Source: JAWHQP01 sp032586195
Lineage (GTDB): Bacteria > Pseudomonadota > Gammaproteobacteria > Enterobacterales > Pasteurellaceae
Assembly: GCA_032586195.1 (NCBI GenBank)
Contig: JAWHQP010000006.1
Span: 1-64,000 of the forward strand
Length of the DNA stretch: 64,000 bases
Reading direction: 5' to 3'
Shown here: positions 61,371 through 64,000 of the stretch, piece by piece
How the letters are laid out: each line of letters starts with the position of its first letter
How positions within the stretch are numbered: the first letter of the stretch is position 1
Program-made: the position numbers and the translations under genes
The notes under the pieces: model-generated
The model's database searches: none
Seen by the model: the letters and a program-made list of their open reading frames with translations, nothing else
What the model was told of the DNA's origin: nothing

Positions 61371-62504
61371 TCACAATTTTATTTTTAGCAATTGTGCGAC
61401 ATTCCTTGCAGTTAATACTAAATTAGTTTCAGCTTCTTCTATTGCTTCCGATAATGTGCAACATTTATTCAAAATACTGAACACGGCATCAATACCATAG
61501 TCATACACAACTTCAATTTGCCGCCCCAAACTGCCGGCAATAACGATAACAGGTACATTATATTTTTTCGCCGTTGCTGCCACGCCAATCGGTACTTTTC
61601 CTTTGATACTCTGGTAATCGATTCGTCCTTCACCGGTTATAACTAAATCCGCCTCTTTGATTTTCTCCTCCAGTCCCAATAACTCGATAATAATACCGAT
61701 ACCGCTTTTTAATTTACCATTCAAGAAACCCGCAAAAGCGGCGCCTAATCCCCCGGCGGCTCCCGCGCCCGGTAAATTTTTCACATCAATATTTAAATAT
61801 TGTTTGATAATATCCGCATAATGATTTAATGCGGAATCAAGTTCTTCCACCATTTGAGGAGTCGCTCCTTTTTGAGGTCCAAAAACAGCCGAGGCCCCTT
61901 GCGGACCGACAAGCGGATTTGTAACATCGCATGCAACTTCAAAATTACAATCTTTCAAACGTTTATCAATACCGGAAATATCAATCTTCGTTAATTTAGC
62001 CAGTTCAGCACCGCCATAACCTAATTCCATTCCGTTTTTATCTAATAATTTTACTCCTAAAGCCTGAAGCATACCGGCACCGCCATCATTGGTCGCACTA
62101 CCGCCTAAGCCGATAATAAAATGCCTCGCTCCTTTATCCAGAGCGGATAAAATAAGTTCTCCCACTCCGTAAGTAGTGGTAATACAAGGATTACGCTTTT
62201 CTATAGGAACCTGTTCTAAGCCGCTTGCCGCGGCAATTTCAATAAATGCGGTCGAATTATCTTGTGATAATCCCCAAAATGCTTCTATAGTTTCACCTAA
62301 TGTTCCAATGACATTAAGCTTAATAAATTGGCCATCTGTTGCTTCTACCATTGTGGTAACCGTACCTTCTCCGCCATCGGCAACAGGTACTTTTATATAT
62401 TCAGCCTGCGGAAAAATTTGCTTAAAACCTTCTTCAATTTTATTTGCAACTTGCATAGCCGAAAGGCTTTCTTTATAAGAATCTGGTGCAATAACAACTT
62501 TCAT
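61371..62504 (-). CDS. garK: Glycerate kinase
   Basis: Phosphorylates D-glycerate, most likely to 2-phosphoglycerate, feeding lower glycolysis. The 377-residue product is of the GarK/GlxK type: MKVVIAPDSYKESLSAMQVA at the start, PVADGGEGTVTTMVEAT near 40-57, GLGGSATNDGGAGMLQALG near 130-148 and DLVITGEGRIDYQS near 285-298. Length is close to E. coli GarK (381). It follows garR after an 87-base gap containing a hairpin, and is followed 45 bases later by cdaR. Confidence 0.94.
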   Translation of the reverse strand: MKVVIAPDSYKESLSAMQVANKIEEGFKQIFPQAEYIKVPVADGGEGTVTTMVEATDGQFIKLNVIGTLGETIEAFWGLSQDNSTAFIEIAAASGLEQVPIEKRNPCITTTYGVGELILSALDKGARHFIIGLGGSATNDGGAGMLQALGVKLLDKNGMELGYGGAELAKLTKIDISGIDKRLKDCNFEVACDVTNPLVGPQGASAVFGPQKGATPQMVEELDSALNHYADIIKQYLNIDVKNLPGAGAAGGLGAAFAGFLNGKLKSGIGIIIELLGLEEKIKEADLVITGEGRIDYQSIKGKVPIGVAATAKKYNVPVIVIAGSLGRQIEVVYDYGIDAVFSILNKCCTLSEAIEEAETNLVLTARNVAQLLKIKL

Positions 62505-62545
62505 ATTTTTTCCTATTATTTTAGTTATAAGATGTTGTGGTAAGT

Positions 62546-62584
62546 AGTAGATGCAGCAAGATGACCGGAGCTACTGCATCTACT
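62546..62584 (-). other. Intercistronic hairpin between garR and garK
   Basis: AGTAGATGCAG (62546-62556) pairs perfectly with CTGCATCTACT (62574-62584) around a 17-base loop. No T-run follows on the leftward strand, so it looks more like an RNA-stabilising or processing hairpin than a terminator, and may set different levels of the two proteins. Confidence 0.55.
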
Positions 62585-62591
62585 CAACTTA

Positions 62592-63479
62592 TTAGAAACG
62601 TTTGATTTCCGTATCCGCTAATTTTTCGTAGTAACGAGCCAAAGCGCTATGATCCAATTGATCATCACCGGCTATTTTTAATGCTTGCATCATTTCCATC
62701 ACGACAGCAGTCAATGGCAGATATGCTCCCACACCGTGAGAAGTATCCAGTGCGTTAGTTAAATCTTTAATGTGAAGATCAATGCGGAAACCCGGTTTAA
62801 AATTACGATCAAGCACCATCGGTGCTTTCGCATCTAACACGGTACTGCCTGCCAAACCACCCCGAATGGCCTGATATACTAATTCGGGATCAACTCCCGC
62901 CTTCGTAGCCAGCATTAATGCTTCCGACATTGCCGCAATGTTTAGCGCTACAATGACTTGGTTGGCCAATTTAGTTACATTACCGGCTCCAATGCTGCCC
63001 GTATAAACTACAGAACCCGCCATTGCCTTCATAATATCGTAATATTTGTCAAAGATATCTTTTTTACCGCCGACCATCACCGACAACGTACCGTCAATTG
63101 CTTTGGGTTCTCCGCCGCTTACCGGAGCGTCGAGCATTTCGATCCCATGTTTTTCCAATTCCGCATAAATTTCACGGCTTGCCAGTGGAGCGATAGAACT
63201 CATATCAATAAGCACGCTACCTTTTTTAGCCCCTTCAATTACGCCGTTCTCACCTAATACGGCTGATTTAACGTGTGGCGAGTTGGGTAGCATAGTGATA
63301 ATTACATCTGTTTGTTCGGCAACTTCTTTGGAATTCGCTGCTGCGGTGGCGCCCGCCGCCACAACATCTTTTACCGCTTCTTGATTAAAGTCCGTTACAA
63401 CCAAGGAGTAACCCGCTTTAAGAAGGTTTTTACTCATTGGGCGACCCATGATACCTAATCCGATAAATCCGATTTTCAT
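62592..63479 (-). CDS. garR: Tartronate semialdehyde reductase
   Basis: Reduces tartronate semialdehyde to D-glycerate with NAD(P)H. The 295-residue beta-hydroxyacid dehydrogenase starts IGFIGLGIMGRPMSKNLLKAG (nucleotide motif GLGIMG), has the substrate motif DAPVSGGEPKAIDGTLSVMVGG near 117-138 and the catalytic Lys in GNVTKLANQ near 171. The start is at 63479 with AGAGGAC upstream; an upstream in-frame codon at 63503 would add eight residues without reason. It lies 27 bases after garL. GarR and the closely related GlxR differ little, but the gar context decides the name. Confidence 0.94.
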   Translation of the reverse strand: MKIGFIGLGIMGRPMSKNLLKAGYSLVVTDFNQEAVKDVVAAGATAAANSKEVAEQTDVIITMLPNSPHVKSAVLGENGVIEGAKKGSVLIDMSSIAPLASREIYAELEKHGIEMLDAPVSGGEPKAIDGTLSVMVGGKKDIFDKYYDIMKAMAGSVVYTGSIGAGNVTKLANQVIVALNIAAMSEALMLATKAGVDPELVYQAIRGGLAGSTVLDAKAPMVLDRNFKPGFRIDLHIKDLTNALDTSHGVGAYLPLTAVVMEMMQALKIAGDDQLDHSALARYYEKLADTEIKRF

Positions 63480-63530
63480 AGTTTGTCCTCTTTCATTTAA
63501 CAAGTTTAGGAGATATAAATTGCAAGCAAT

Positions 63531-64000
63531 TTACTTTTTAAAAATATTACATAATTTTTGAGTAGCTGCACGAAACACGCCAAGATCACTACCAACCGCG
63601 ACAAAAGTCGCGCCCCATTCTAAATAGCGTCTTGCGTCTTCTTCTATCGGAGCAAGAATACCCGCCGGCTTATTATGTTTTTTGGCAGCCTCAAAAATAT
63701 GTCTAATTACTTTCTGTACTTCCGGATGATTCGGTTGACCTAAATAACCTAAAGCGGCAGAAAGGTCTCCCGGTCCTACAAAAAGACAATCAACTCCCTC
63801 AACTGCAGCGATTTCATCCACATTATCAACACCTAATTGACTTTCAATCTGAACAATAACGCCGATGTTGTCGTTAATAACTTTGAAATAATCCGGTATG
63901 GTGGCATAACCGTTATTGCGATGTGATACCGAAACTCCCCGAATACCCACCGGAGGATAACGCGTGGAGGCTACTGCCTGCAGAGCGTCTTTCTTAGTTT
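63531..64000 (-). CDS. garL: 5-keto-4-deoxy-D-glucarate aldolase, 5' end beyond window
   Basis: Splits 5-keto-4-deoxyglucarate into pyruvate and tartronate semialdehyde. Only the C-terminal 155 or so residues are in the window; the frame continues upstream past base 64000 (…DALQAVASTRYPPVGIRGVSV), so an apparent ATG-like start at 63950 is internal. HpcH/HpaI-type aldolase features are visible: VQIESQLGVDNVDEIAAVEGVD with the metal-binding Glu, FVGPGDLSAALGYLGQ with Asp, and ATFVAVGSDLGVFR. Sequence closely follows E. coli GarL. It heads or continues the garL-garR-garK-cdaR operon. Confidence 0.93.
   Translation of the reverse strand, partial: TKKDALQAVASTRYPPVGIRGVSVSHRNNGYATIPDYFKVINDNIGVIVQIESQLGVDNVDEIAAVEGVDCLFVGPGDLSAALGYLGQPNHPEVQKVIRHIFEAAKKHNKPAGILAPIEEDARRYLEWGATFVAVGSDLGVFRAATQKLCNIFKK

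Noticed and set aside
60123..64000. Absence of uptake signals in the cdaR-garKRL genes as a sign of recent transfer
   Set aside because: Other clearly ancestral stretches (for example 22.7-27.6 kb with pheST) are equally free of cores, so the gap is not informative.

Overview
The window is chromosomal DNA from a member of the Pasteurellaceae. The main evidence is the Haemophilus-type DNA uptake signal (core AAGTGCGGT / ACCGCACTT). By eye I count about 33 full 9-base cores, many in inverted pairs at gene ends. Gene order also matches the family: fnr-uspE, truA-accD-folC, mukFEB, rsmI/lpoA-yraN-diaA-dolP, aroG-lolEDC-2-hydroxyacid dehydrogenase. Protein sequences and gene content suggest a Basfia/Mannheimia/Actinobacillus-like rumen relative rather than Haemophilus itself. 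The species is inference. I saw no rRNA, tRNA, CRISPR array, complete IS element or prophage.

Layout. 1-2.5 kb: an incomplete, AT-rich internalin-like leucine-rich-repeat gene, two gene remnants, and ornithine carbamoyltransferase. 2.5-5.7 kb: uspE, fnr with an FNR-box-like palindrome, a small membrane protein, and tandem ferritins. 5.7-11.8 kb: a 1-kb gene-poor stretch with a Fur-box-like site and a consensus CRP site, then putA-putP for proline use. 11.8-22.5 kb: sbcB, an EamA transporter, a DUF302 protein, the mukFEB condensin operon and ttcA. 22.7-28.3 kb: a small membrane protein, an NlpC/P60 lipoprotein, ihfA, pheST and a frameshifted RluA-family gene. 28.3-37.2 kb: cardiolipin synthase, a phosphatase, truA-accD-folC, rplY, dedA, ycgN and glnS.

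37.3-42.1 kb is a three-gene tripartite efflux operon (MacA-like adaptor, MacB-like ABC protein, NodT-type outer-membrane lipoprotein). A perfect 18-bp palindrome lies just downstream of its promoter. 42.3-47.7 kb: fabA, rsmI, lpoA, yraN, a diaA gene that has lost its start frame by one base, dolP and a cold-shock protein. 48.1-58.1 kb: pgi, alr and dnaB; aroG with a TrpR-operator-like palindrome over its promoter; lolCDE; and a 2-hydroxyacid dehydrogenase.

58.4-64.0 kb is a galactarate/glucarate catabolic locus. garD reads rightward behind a consensus CRP site. garL (cut by the window edge), garR, garK and the regulator cdaR read leftward toward it. Together they dehydrate galactarate, cleave the keto-deoxy sugar acid, reduce tartronate semialdehyde to glycerate and phosphorylate it, with CdaR sensing the pathway. 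No sugar-acid transporter is seen in the window.

The most unusual items are the 22-residue LRR protein at the left edge, the two single-base lesions (RluA-family and diaA), the efflux-operon palindrome with a poly-serine tract in its adaptor, and the predicted TrpR control of aroG. All function calls rest on reading the translations and remembered family features; no searches were run.
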